NCBI GenBank assembly: GCA_902767145.1
Contig: CACXGG010000176.1
Span: 1 to 7,084 of the forward strand
Length of the DNA: 7,084 bases
Source of the DNA: Oscillospiraceae bacterium
Lineage (GTDB): Bacteria; Bacillota; Clostridia; Saccharofermentanales; Saccharofermentanaceae
Direction: 5' to 3'
Below, piece by piece: positions 1-6,556 of this stretch. The position numbers and the translations under genes are program-made. How positions within the stretch are numbered: the first letter of the stretch is position 1; each line of letters starts with the position of its first letter. The notes under the pieces are model-generated. The model was not told the DNA's origin. It worked only from the letters and a program-made list of their open reading frames with translations, and did not search any database.

Positions 1-25
1 CTGTCAGCCCCTGTACTTTTACCAT
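1..25 (-). CDS. possible start of a further gene, cut by window edge
   Basis: Ten bases after the stop of the YidC-LtaS fusion gene, an ATG on the minus strand (25-23) opens a frame reading M-V-K-V-Q-G-L-T before the window ends. This is reminiscent of the first beta strand of an ABC ATPase, but eight residues cannot establish that. The only purine-rich stretch, AGGA at 30-27, is one base from the ATG, too close for a normal ribosome binding site, so the start could be wrong. If real, the gene would be co-transcribed with the fusion gene. Confidence 0.22.
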
Positions 26-35
26 ATCCTGATGA

Positions 36-2522
36 TCACTGATCAAGCGTAAAGGAACTTTCCTCTCTTACATCCCCCTGGACTGCATACCAGTTTATAT
101 CGCCGTGGTTATATACGACATAGTAGGGGAAGTTATATTTGTTTTCGTCAGTTATGGGTGTCCCGTAGTAAGGGTCCACCGGAGAATCAACCACACCGTC
201 CATTGCCAGCAGAGGCGTGTCGGCATTTGTCATGAACTCTTCGTTTACAGAGAATCCATGGGCATCGAAATCCTTGACCATCAGTACGGGATTAAAGAAC
301 CTGTACTGGTCTTCGTAACTGTATGCATGATCCGATACCACTATGATCCTGGTGTTGTCATAGATACCGTTATCCCTCAGGTAATCGAACCATTCTGCCA
401 GGCCCAGATAAGCTGCTGCATTGGAATCATAAAATCTCATATTATTGTAGTCGCTGAATTCCAGGGTATTTCCATCCCAGTCCGTCCTTATTACCCCTGA
501 TTCATATGCTGTATTATCCACCTCATATTCAGGGGTGTAACCGGGCTCCTGAAGGAGCTGGAAATCATGGGCAGTATAATTGACAAACATAAGGAAGCAG
601 TCACCCTGACCTTCGTTTATCTCAGTGATCTCCGGAAGATCCATAAGGACTGTATAGGAATCCATGAATCCCTCCTCATATCCCACTGTCTTATACTCTT
701 CTGTCTGCACCTGGGTATACTTAAACGAATATTCCCTGTTGGAGGAATTATAAAGACCCTGGTCAAAGAGGATACCCCTCAGTATAAGAGGAGACGTCCT
801 GAACAGACCATAGCAGAAGAAATTCCTCTCCCATACCTCTGAGATGCCGGGATCCTCTTCCATATATCTGCCCTCTGTTATATAGGCATCCACTCCTTTG
901 AGATCATCATAGATGGAAAGGTCAGGAACCCATCTTGAATTTGCATAGGAAGGGTCACTGACGGTGACGTTATATCCAGTTTCCATAAAGTTGTAAGGCA
1001 TTACGCGCAGGGCATTATTGATGGCAAGAGTAGTGATATTCCCCTCCCTCTTTACGATCTCGTCGGAAGTATATCCGTATCCTCCGTAAAGCCCCGGTGC
1101 ACCACTGTTGGTAAGAGCGCCCGTGGACAGGGTATTGGGATAATATGTAAAGCCGTCGAATTCATCCTGAAGTTCCGGCATCTCGTTAAATATATAGGGA
1201 ACGAAAAAGCCTGCTGCCCTGTCCAGCATTATGACCACCACGTTCCTGCCGTCAGCCGACAGTTCGAACCTCGCCTCGTTCCACTGCTCCTTTATGTAGG
1301 AATATGATGCAAATTCATTTTTGATGGAGATGATATTTGAGACGGAAAGGGCCGTTACAGCCAGGAGGATAACATATACCACATATCCTGTTATCTTCAC
1401 TTCGTTCTTGATAAGGATAAAGCACAAAAGGATGATCATGATATCTATAAGAAGGTTCATCATCATCCTTCCCGCCTCAGGGGAAGTGAATCCCAGTTCA
1501 GGGATGAGCCTGCTGGTATATCTCTCCTGATCGAAGAAAAAGAAGTAGTTCAGAAGGAACATGAAGGACAGGCCGATGACTGCCGTTCCGATTATCCCCT
1601 TGGCCTTCGGCGTGGAAAGATATCTCACTATCCCGATCCAGAAGACAAAGAGTCCGAGGGAAAGGGCAAAGGAATATGCCATATATCTCAGGGGATCCGT
1701 AAAGGCAGGATCTATGAACTCTATTACTGATGACTTGACTATATCTGTGGGGATATAAAGGCCCACGAAAAGAGCATCAAGGATAAGTGCTGCCATGACA
1801 GGTGCTTTCCCCGGCTCCAGCATAAGGCCTCCCTTCTTCGGAGGCTTTGTCTTCACCATGGGCTTTATTATGTTCTTAAACAGCGAAAAGAGATTGTTCA
1901 CGGTCCAGTAGAGAACAAGTCCCGAGGGGGAAGCGTAGAGGAGCACCAGGAAGATAGCTGCAAGTCCGTATATCTGGATCTTCTCACGGAGGGATCTTTC
2001 CTTTGAATAGACCATACCCGAAATGATATTTATGAGGGTCATGAGGATGGGGAGAAGATTAACCCTGAGCGATCCCAGGGCTATGATACCGTCAGGAACT
2101 CCCAGGTCCCTGATACAGAGAAATGAAACACCCTGCATTATATGAAGATGGCTCAGCATATGATATCCGGCTATGAAGAACGGGATCTCCAGAAGGAGTG
2201 CAAATGATGCCAGAAGGCTTGAGACGGGACTGTAGCCCGTTTCCTTATAGAGGGCCTGGAGCATCATGAACCTCTCGTCGCCCTTGAAGGCTTTCTTGAT
2301 CATGTCCACCCTGTTCTGAAGTTTCTTTTCTGTATTCAGCTTTTCCTCAGAGACCCTGTCCGCCCTGTTATAGATGGGAAGTATCAGGAAGTTGAGGCAA
2401 AGTCCCATGAGAACGATGGATATACCGATATTTCCGGAGATCTTGTAGCAGGTCGAAAAGATAAACTCCAGGAGGAGTTCAACAGGACCTATGAAAAATG
2501 AATAGATCAGTTCCGGCAACAT
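36..2522 (-). CDS. YidC/Oxa1-like domain fused to LtaS-like sulfatase-fold transferase
   Basis: An 828-residue polytopic membrane protein. Residues about 1-220 resemble YidC/Oxa1/SpoIIIJ: a segment at 31-50 ending in LILP, a cytoplasmic hairpin at 52-95 with KGDERFMMLQALYKETGYSP, then segments near 100-120, 150-171 and 184-217. No lipoprotein signal or lipobox is present, unlike most Gram-positive YidC. Residues about 240-398 give five more membrane segments (241-260, 281-300, 308-330, 355-371, 378-398). The rest is an extracytoplasmic alkaline-phosphatase-superfamily domain, so 237-828 has the full LtaS plan. Likely metal and catalytic residues are Asp434 (VVVIMLDRA), the probable nucleophile Thr471 (GALTNSG), His652 (YTAHDF) and Asp731-His732 (VVSDHAYSYED). 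By family this part would transfer a phosphoglycerol- or phospho-alcohol-type group to a surface polymer, or hydrolyse one; the substrate is not visible. The ATG at 2522 has GGAG at 2537-2534, 11 bases upstream. Domain calls are strong; function is inferred. Confidence 0.88.
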   Translation of the reverse strand: MLPELIYSFFIGPVELLLEFIFSTCYKISGNIGISIVLMGLCLNFLILPIYNRADRVSEEKLNTEKKLQNRVDMIKKAFKGDERFMMLQALYKETGYSPVSSLLASFALLLEIPFFIAGYHMLSHLHIMQGVSFLCIRDLGVPDGIIALGSLRVNLLPILMTLINIISGMVYSKERSLREKIQIYGLAAIFLVLLYASPSGLVLYWTVNNLFSLFKNIIKPMVKTKPPKKGGLMLEPGKAPVMAALILDALFVGLYIPTDIVKSSVIEFIDPAFTDPLRYMAYSFALSLGLFVFWIGIVRYLSTPKAKGIIGTAVIGLSFMFLLNYFFFFDQERYTSRLIPELGFTSPEAGRMMMNLLIDIMIILLCFILIKNEVKITGYVVYVILLAVTALSVSNIISIKNEFASYSYIKEQWNEARFELSADGRNVVVIMLDRAAGFFVPYIFNEMPELQDEFDGFTYYPNTLSTGALTNSGAPGLYGGYGYTSDEIVKREGNITTLAINNALRVMPYNFMETGYNVTVSDPSYANSRWVPDLSIYDDLKGVDAYITEGRYMEEDPGISEVWERNFFCYGLFRTSPLILRGILFDQGLYNSSNREYSFKYTQVQTEEYKTVGYEEGFMDSYTVLMDLPEITEINEGQGDCFLMFVNYTAHDFQLLQEPGYTPEYEVDNTAYESGVIRTDWDGNTLEFSDYNNMRFYDSNAAAYLGLAEWFDYLRDNGIYDNTRIIVVSDHAYSYEDQYRFFNPVLMVKDFDAHGFSVNEEFMTNADTPLLAMDGVVDSPVDPYYGTPITDENKYNFPYYVVYNHGDINWYAVQGDVREESSFTLDQ

Positions 2523-2561
2523 CTGGGACCATGCTCCATATATTTATTAATAACTTAGATT

Positions 2562-2590
2562 ATTATCACATTTGATCATGCAATATGCAA
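2562..2590 (-). promoter_or_regulatory. candidate promoter of the YidC-LtaS fusion gene
   Basis: On the minus strand, TTGCAT (2590-2585) and GATAAT (2567-2562) are separated by exactly 17 bases. The -10 box matches consensus at five of six positions, the -35 at three of six. Transcription would start near 2555, giving a short AT-rich leader of about 33 bases before the ATG at 2522. It diverges from P1 on the other strand; the two -35 boxes are only about 20 bases apart. Confidence 0.45.
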
Positions 2591-2609
2591 AGGATATCAG
2601 AAAAAACAC

Positions 2610-2638
2610 TTGAATGGCCATTCATATGTTGTTATAAT
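2610..2638 (+). promoter_or_regulatory. promoter P1, upstream of the manganese riboswitch
   Basis: TTGAAT (2610-2615) and TATAAT (2633-2638) are 17 bases apart, a near-consensus vegetative promoter. The predicted start, about seven bases past the -10, falls near 2645, exactly where the P1 stem of the riboswitch begins. The agreement of promoter and riboswitch start supports both calls. Confidence 0.7.
2611..2628 (+). promoter_or_regulatory. operator candidate copy 1, overlapping promoter P1
   Basis: The first 14 bases, TGAATGGCCATTCA (2611-2624), form a perfect palindrome covering most of the -35 box and running into the spacer of P1. With the following TATG the 18-base stretch matches 2855-2872 at 14 positions, including all outer ones (TGAATG-N4-TTCATATG). 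A repressor bound here would block P1; the site also lies just upstream of the divergent promoter. The regulator is not encoded in the window. Confidence 0.5.
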
Positions 2639-2644
2639 GACCAC

Positions 2645-2746
2645 AGATATCAGGGAGTAGCTTGTACACTTTTTCGTGTGCGACATATATCGTCACCCCG
2701 GGACTTTCTGTCTCCGGTATGTGTCTTTCGAAGCGAGACTTTTATC
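2645..2746 (+). promoter_or_regulatory. yybP-ykoY manganese riboswitch
   Basis: The aptamer of the yybP-ykoY family, which binds Mn2+, is recognisable from sequence and fold. Loop L1 has GGAGTAGC (2654-2661), followed by a hairpin of GTACAC with GTGTGC. Helix P3 pairs GACATATA (2682-2689) with TATGTGTC (2717-2724) over eight base pairs. The conserved internal loop has TCGTCA on one side and CGG on the other, closed by GGGAC pairing with GTCTC. The second conserved strand GCGAGA is at 2733-2738. The terminal P1 helix pairs 2646-2653 with 2739-2746, six of eight positions matched, so it is rather weak. In the family Mn2+ docks the two loops and stabilises P1. The P1 3' strand lies inside the 5' arm of the following terminator, so metal binding should favour readthrough towards the ABC exporter genes. 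Confidence 0.85.
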
Positions 2747-2779
2747 GCATTGGTCGATGCGATAAATGTCCCGTTTTTT
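2734..2779 (+). terminator. riboswitch-controlled intrinsic terminator
   Basis: The arms 2737-2750 and 2757-2770 pair over 14 positions with one mismatch around the loop TGGTCG. The stem can be extended to 2734 and 2773 with one further mismatch and is followed at once by six T at 2774-2779. It shares 2734-2746 with the aptamer (the GCGAGA strand and P1 3' strand), so aptamer and terminator folds exclude each other. No gene lies upstream on this strand for it to end, which supports attenuation of the leader. Confidence 0.85.
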
Positions 2780-2820
2780 ATTGCCTCGATCTTTGGGAAA
2801 GTTGCATAAATGCGACGTAA

Positions 2821-2849
2821 TTGACATGTTAGCACACGCTAACTATAAT
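2821..2849 (+). promoter_or_regulatory. promoter P2, perfect consensus, for the ABC exporter operon
   Basis: TTGACA (2821-2826) and TATAAT (2844-2849) are both perfect vegetative consensus boxes with the ideal 17-base spacer. Transcription would start near 2856, about 39 bases before the ATPase ATG at 2895 and downstream of the riboswitch terminator, so this promoter bypasses manganese control. A promoter this strong normally needs repression, and two inverted repeats are placed to provide it. Confidence 0.85.
2828..2843 (+). promoter_or_regulatory. operator candidate, inverted repeat inside the P2 spacer
   Basis: GTTAGC and GCTAAC form a perfect inverted repeat around ACAC and fill nearly all of the spacer between the P2 boxes, a classic repressor position. 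The TAGC-N4-GCTA core recalls the operator I remember for enterobacterial MntR, a DtxR-family Mn2+ repressor, but TetR- or GntR-type proteins also bind such short palindromes. No regulator gene is in view, so the binding protein is unknown. Confidence 0.55.
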
Positions 2850-2850
2850 A

Positions 2851-2872
2851 CATATGAATGATTGTTCATATG
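2851..2872 (+). promoter_or_regulatory. operator candidate copy 2, inverted repeat at P2 start site
   Basis: CATATGAA (2851-2858) and TTCATATG (2865-2872) are perfect eight-base inverted arms around TGATTG. The repeat begins one base after the -10 box and covers the predicted start near 2856. Its portion 2855-2872 is a 14-of-18 match to the operator candidate at promoter P1. It could alternatively form a small hairpin in transcripts arriving from P1. Confidence 0.5.
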
Positions 2873-2894
2873 AGAAAGACACGAGGTATGTTTT

Positions 2895-3614
2895 ATGTCA
2901 GAGAAAGAATTACAGGAATTCCTTAGTGTATGTAATGTCTACAAAGGATTCGGCGAGGGGGACAGCAGGCAGGAGGTCCTGCGCGGGATGGACTTCCAGG
3001 TCAGAAAAGGCGAGTTCTGCGTTCTCTTAGGCCCCTCGGGATCCGGTAAATCCACACTGCTTAACATCATAGGCGGTATCGACAGTGCAGACGACGGTTA
3101 TATCTCCATTGCCGGGGACAAGCTCAGGGATATGGACGAGAAGGCTCTCACGAGATACAGAAGGAAACACCTGGGCTACGTATTCCAGCTCTATAACCTG
3201 ATCCCCAACTTAAATGTCAAGGAGAATATCGAAGTCGGTGCCTACCTTTCCGACGATCCGCTGGACATCGATGAGCTCCTTAACACCTTAGGTCTCTGGG
3301 ACCACAGATATAAGCTTCCCAACCAGCTCTCAGGAGGACAGCAGCAGAGGACCTCCATCGGACGCGCCATCGTCAAGAATCCGGACATCCTCCTTTGCGA
3401 TGAACCCACGGGCGCCCTTGACTACAACACATCAAAAGAGATCTTAAAGCTCATAGAGGACGTTAACCAGAAATACGGAAATACAGTCATCATGGTTACC
3501 CACAACAATGCCATCCAGGACATGGCTGATCATGTCATAAAGCTCCGTGACGGAGTAGTCAGGAAAAACATCGTAAACGAGAACAAGATCAGCGCCGTCG
3601 ACCTTGACTGGTAA
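2895..3614 (+). CDS. ABC exporter ATP-binding protein, LolD/MacB type
   Basis: A 239-residue cytoplasmic ATPase of normal length for the family, with every expected motif: Walker [10 protein letters not shown] (46-54), Q-loop Gln98 in GYVFQ, signature LSGGQ (145-149), Walker B ending in Asp169-Glu170 within [12 protein letters not shown], and switch His203 in VTHN. The Q-loop context [13 protein letters not shown] and the EPTGALD sequence are typical of LolD/MacB/FtsE-type ATPases, which drive FtsX-fold permeases by a mechanotransmission mechanism rather than classical transport. The ATG at 2895 has GAGG at 2883-2886, eight bases upstream; another ATG at 2888 is out of frame. The partner permease starts 12 bases after the stop. 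Transcription can come from P2 directly or from P1 through the riboswitch. The substrate cannot be read from the sequence. Confidence 0.93.
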   Translation: MSEKELQEFLSVCNVYKGFGEGDSRQEVLRGMDFQVRKGEFCVLLGPSGSGKSTLLNIIGGIDSADDGYISIAGDKLRDMDEKALTRYRRKHLGYVFQLYNLIPNLNVKENIEVGAYLSDDPLDIDELLNTLGLWDHRYKLPNQLSGGQQQRTSIGRAIVKNPDILLCDEPTGALDYNTSKEILKLIEDVNQKYGNTVIMVTHNNAIQDMADHVIKLRDGVVRKNIVNENKISAVDLDW

Positions 3615-3626
3615 GGAGGTTTCATC

Positions 3627-6068
3627 ATGAGAGATCCCATAAACAAAAGGATCCTTCGCGACCTTGCGAAGGAGTGGAAAAGATATCTTGTCCTGTTCCT
3701 CCTCATGTCATTTATGATAGGAATAGCATCGGGAATGTTCGTCGCCAACGGCAGCATGCTCAAGGCTTTTGATGATTCCTACACAAAATATTCCATGGAG
3801 GACGGACACTTCATCCTCAAGGAAGAGGCTACTGAGGAGCTCCTTGAAGATATGCCTGATAATATCGACATTTATGAGCAGTTCTTCAAGGAAGTACCTG
3901 AAGTCACAGACGGAAATGAAGATGCCGTTGTCAGGGTATTCCGGATCAGAGAAGATCTGAACATAGCCTGCGAAAACGAAGGCCGTCTTCCGGAAACAGA
4001 GGATGAGATAGCCATCGACAGGATGCACGCAAACAACGTGGGAGTGGGTATAGGCGATACGATCACTGTGAGCGGAAAGGACTTTACCATCGTAGGTCTA
4101 ATCGCTCTTCCCGACTACAGCACCCTCTTTAAGAAAAATTCAGATATCATGTTCAATGCTATCGATTTCGATGTTGCTCTTCTTACAGACAGTGCCTGGG
4201 ATGATCTGAACGGCAATATCACTTATGAGTACGCCTTCAGATACGATGAGACTCCCGCCTCCGATAAGATCCAGAAGGAATGGGGCGATGATCTCGTGGA
4301 AAAGATCGCCGTCATCGCAGCGACGGGCGGTTATACCGACAACAAGGACGAAGCAGAGGAACTGGCAGATAATGTGGATGAATGGACAGCGCTTCTGGAA
4401 AACATTGATGAGACCACATCCATGGAAGATATTTCCGAAGCCATGGATAATCTGGAAGCTCTCGAGCCATATGGCGACAACGAGAATGAACTCACCGACT
4501 TCGTACCCCGATACGCAAATCAGGCTATACAGTTCGCTCCCGAGGACTTCGGATCAGATGTTGCCATGATGGGTGTTCTCGTCTACGTATTTATCGCAGT
4601 CCTGGCCTTTGTTTTTGCGATAACGACTTCCAATACGATCACGAACGAGGCAGCAGTTATCGGCACGCTCCGTGCCACGGGCTACACCAGGGGCGAGCTC
4701 ATCAGATACTACATGATGATGCCTGTGATAATAACGGTCCTGTCGGCTGTCCTTGGAAATATCCTTGGATATACGGCATTCAAGGACACAGTCGTATCGA
4801 TGTACTACAACTCCTACAGCCTCATCACATATGAGACAGTCTGGAATCCCAATGCATTTATCAATACGACACTTATTCCCCTCGTCGTTATGACAGCAGT
4901 AAACCTTTTCGTAATAGTCAGGAAGATGAGACTGTCTCCCCTGAAGTTCTTAAGAAGAGATCTGTCCACCTCAAAGAGGAAGAAGGCCATGCGACTTCCC
5001 AGGTTCAGGTTCCTTAACCGTTTCCGTCTGAGGATCCTCCTCCAGAATATCGGCGGTTATATCGTACTCTTCTTCGGAATATCCTTCGTCATGCTCCTTC
5101 TCGCTTTCTCCGTTGGTCTTCCCGAAACACTGGATCATTACAAGGAGACGATGACAGAGGAACTCATCTCGGAATACCAGTACATCCTTAAAGACTATAA
5201 GGACGAGGACGGCAGCATAATAACAACAGACAACAGCGACGCCGAGATCTTCTCCATGGAGAACCTGGTGACAACAGACGGTGTCAATGTTGGAGAGGGC
5301 ATAACAGTCTACGGTGTAACTGATGACAGCAGCTATATAGATGCAGATCTTCCGGAGGACGGTGTTCTCATCTCGAGTGCCTATGGTACCAAGTTCGGAC
5401 TTAAGGAAGGCGACACCATCGTGCTCAAGGAAAAATATGCCGACAAGACTTACGAATTTACGGTCAGGGGCATATACAACTACACCGGCGGCCTTGGGAT
5501 CTTCATGAAAAATGATATGTTCAATGACGTCTTTGACCTTGAGGAAGGATCATTTTCCGGATTCTTCTCCTCCAGCAAGATATCCGATATCGATGAAGAT
5601 ATGATCTATACTGTAATAACGAAGGAGGATATCATGTCCCTTTCCACGCAGCTGGATCACTCCATGGGATCTTATATGGATTATGTCTCCATAGCATGCC
5701 TTCTCATAGGCATCCTGGTCATCTATCTTCTGACCAAGCTCATCATCGAGAAGAATGCCGGATCCATATCCATGGTCAAGGTACTTGGTTACGAAAACAG
5801 CGAGATCAACAGCCTTTATGTAAATCTCACGTCCGCCGTCGTCATAGTATTCGCCTTTGTATCAGCCTTCCTGTCGATATACGGACTGACCTTTATATTC
5901 AAGATCATCATGTGTTCCATGAGCGGATGGTTCGATATCTATATCAGCTTTAAAGGCATATTGAAGATGGTGGGCATCCTTCTCGTTTCCTACTTCATAG
6001 TTTCCTTCTTCGATGTGCAGAGGATAAAGAAGATCCCGCTTACTGACGCCCTCAAGAATGTGGAATGA
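3627..6068 (+). CDS. FtsX-like ABC permease, eight segments, duplicated architecture
   Basis: An 813-residue permease with eight predicted membrane segments (about 20-40, 312-334, 362-384, 413-432, 475-497, 686-705, 733-757, 777-796). Each half has one segment, a large extracytoplasmic domain and three segments with an FtsX core. The repeat is visible in the coupling-helix stretches IGTLRATGYTRGELIRYY (345-362) and ISMVKVLGYENSEINSLY (714-731), and in the periplasmic-type cores around GVGIGDTITV (139-148) and GLKEGDTIVL (591-600). Domain 1 (41-311) contains a very acidic helical stretch at 237-291, with 21 Asp/Glu and one Lys. It starts at the ATG after a strong GGAGGT (3615-3620), six bases away. 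This is the plan of clostridial FtsX/MacB-type exporters of lipids, peptides or antimicrobials. It lacks the ten-segment BceB plan. The substrate is unknown. Confidence 0.9.
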   Translation: MRDPINKRILRDLAKEWKRYLVLFLLMSFMIGIASGMFVANGSMLKAFDDSYTKYSMEDGHFILKEEATEELLEDMPDNIDIYEQFFKEVPEVTDGNEDAVVRVFRIREDLNIACENEGRLPETEDEIAIDRMHANNVGVGIGDTITVSGKDFTIVGLIALPDYSTLFKKNSDIMFNAIDFDVALLTDSAWDDLNGNITYEYAFRYDETPASDKIQKEWGDDLVEKIAVIAATGGYTDNKDEAEELADNVDEWTALLENIDETTSMEDISEAMDNLEALEPYGDNENELTDFVPRYANQAIQFAPEDFGSDVAMMGVLVYVFIAVLAFVFAITTSNTITNEAAVIGTLRATGYTRGELIRYYMMMPVIITVLSAVLGNILGYTAFKDTVVSMYYNSYSLITYETVWNPNAFINTTLIPLVVMTAVNLFVIVRKMRLSPLKFLRRDLSTSKRKKAMRLPRFRFLNRFRLRILLQNIGGYIVLFFGISFVMLLLAFSVGLPETLDHYKETMTEELISEYQYILKDYKDEDGSIITTDNSDAEIFSMENLVTTDGVNVGEGITVYGVTDDSSYIDADLPEDGVLISSAYGTKFGLKEGDTIVLKEKYADKTYEFTVRGIYNYTGGLGIFMKNDMFNDVFDLEEGSFSGFFSSSKISDIDEDMIYTVITKEDIMSLSTQLDHSMGSYMDYVSIACLLIGILVIYLLTKLIIEKNAGSISMVKVLGYENSEINSLYVNLTSAVVIVFAFVSAFLSIYGLTFIFKIIMCSMSGWFDIYISFKGILKMVGILLVSYFIVSFFDVQRIKKIPLTDALKNVE

Positions 6069-6551
6069 TCATCTGTTATCTACTTTTTCCGGATACATAT
6101 CATGGTGTGCGAGGCGGTCCTGAGCGACCGCCTCCCATTTTGTTCCGGGTTTTCCGTAATTACAGTAGGGATCGATGGAGATGCCGCCCCTGGGAAGGAA
6201 TTTTCCCCACACTTCTATATACTTGGGATCCATGAGCTTTATAAGATCCTTCATGATGATATTGACGCAGTCCTCATGGAAGTCTCCCCTGTTCCTGAAG
6301 GAAAAGAGATAGAGCTTTAAAGACTTGCTCTCCACCATCTTCACACCGGGAACATAAGAGATGGTTATCGTGGCAAAATCAGGCTGACCTGTGATGGGAC
6401 ACAGGGATGTGAATTCGGGGCAGTTGAACTTTACGAAATAATCATTATCCTGATGCTTGTTCTCAAAGGTTTCCAGGACCTCAGGTGCATAGGAAAAATC
6501 ATACTTGATATCCTTGTTTCCAAGCAGTGTCAGGTCTTCGTTATCCCTCAT
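6069..6551 (-). CDS. queF: NADPH-dependent 7-cyano-7-deazaguanine reductase (preQ0 reductase)
   Basis: A cytoplasmic enzyme of 160 residues that reduces the nitrile of preQ0 to the aminomethyl group of preQ1 with two NADPH, in queuosine tRNA modification. It is the short, unimodular Bacillus-type form and full length. The catalytic Cys51 lies in [16 protein letters not shown] with Asp58 nearby; the family signature ESKSLKLY is at 74-81, FHED (91-94) supplies His92 and Glu93, and the C-terminus carries [20 protein letters not shown]. Similarity to the remembered B. subtilis protein runs from end to end. The ATG at 6551 is seven bases from a strong GGGAGGT at 6565-6559, which overlaps the end of the upstream transporter gene, so the two are translated from one message. 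The stop codon abuts that of the convergent ABC permease. Confidence 0.97.
   Translation of the reverse strand: MRDNEDLTLLGNKDIKYDFSYAPEVLETFENKHQDNDYFVKFNCPEFTSLCPITGQPDFATITISYVPGVKMVESKSLKLYLFSFRNRGDFHEDCVNIIMKDLIKLMDPKYIEVWGKFLPRGGISIDPYCNYGKPGTKWEAVAQDRLAHHDMYPEKVDNR
6111..6141 (+). terminator. probable terminator of the ABC exporter operon, inside queF
   Basis: GAGGCGGTC (6111-6119) and GACCGCCTC (6126-6134) form a perfect nine-base-pair GC-rich stem with a six-base loop, followed by CCATTTTGTT with four T at 6138-6141. It starts 43 bases past the permease stop on the plus strand and lies within the last codons of queF. The T-tract is short and four bases from the stem, so efficiency may be moderate. 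The reverse strand has no T-tract, so it should not stop queF transcription. Confidence 0.55.
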
Positions 6552-6556
6552 AGTCT

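Noticed and set aside
105..500. 131-codon plus-strand open frame
   Set aside because: It lies wholly antisense to the conserved sulfatase-fold coding region, has no ribosome binding site and shows no domain-like composition.
2801..2816. Small inverted repeat GTTGCAT-AA-ATGCGAC upstream of P2
   Set aside because: It has one G-T pair and a two-base loop, no T-tract, and no second copy; it could be chance, so it is not annotated as an operator.
2585..2835. Short open frames on both strands in the intergenic region
   Set aside because: They run through promoter boxes, the riboswitch and the terminator; the RNA structure explains the sequence and neither frame has a convincing ribosome binding site.
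3708..4569. Several 60-115 codon frames overlapping the permease
   Set aside because: All are out-of-frame or antisense shadows of a clearly conserved FtsX-like coding sequence.
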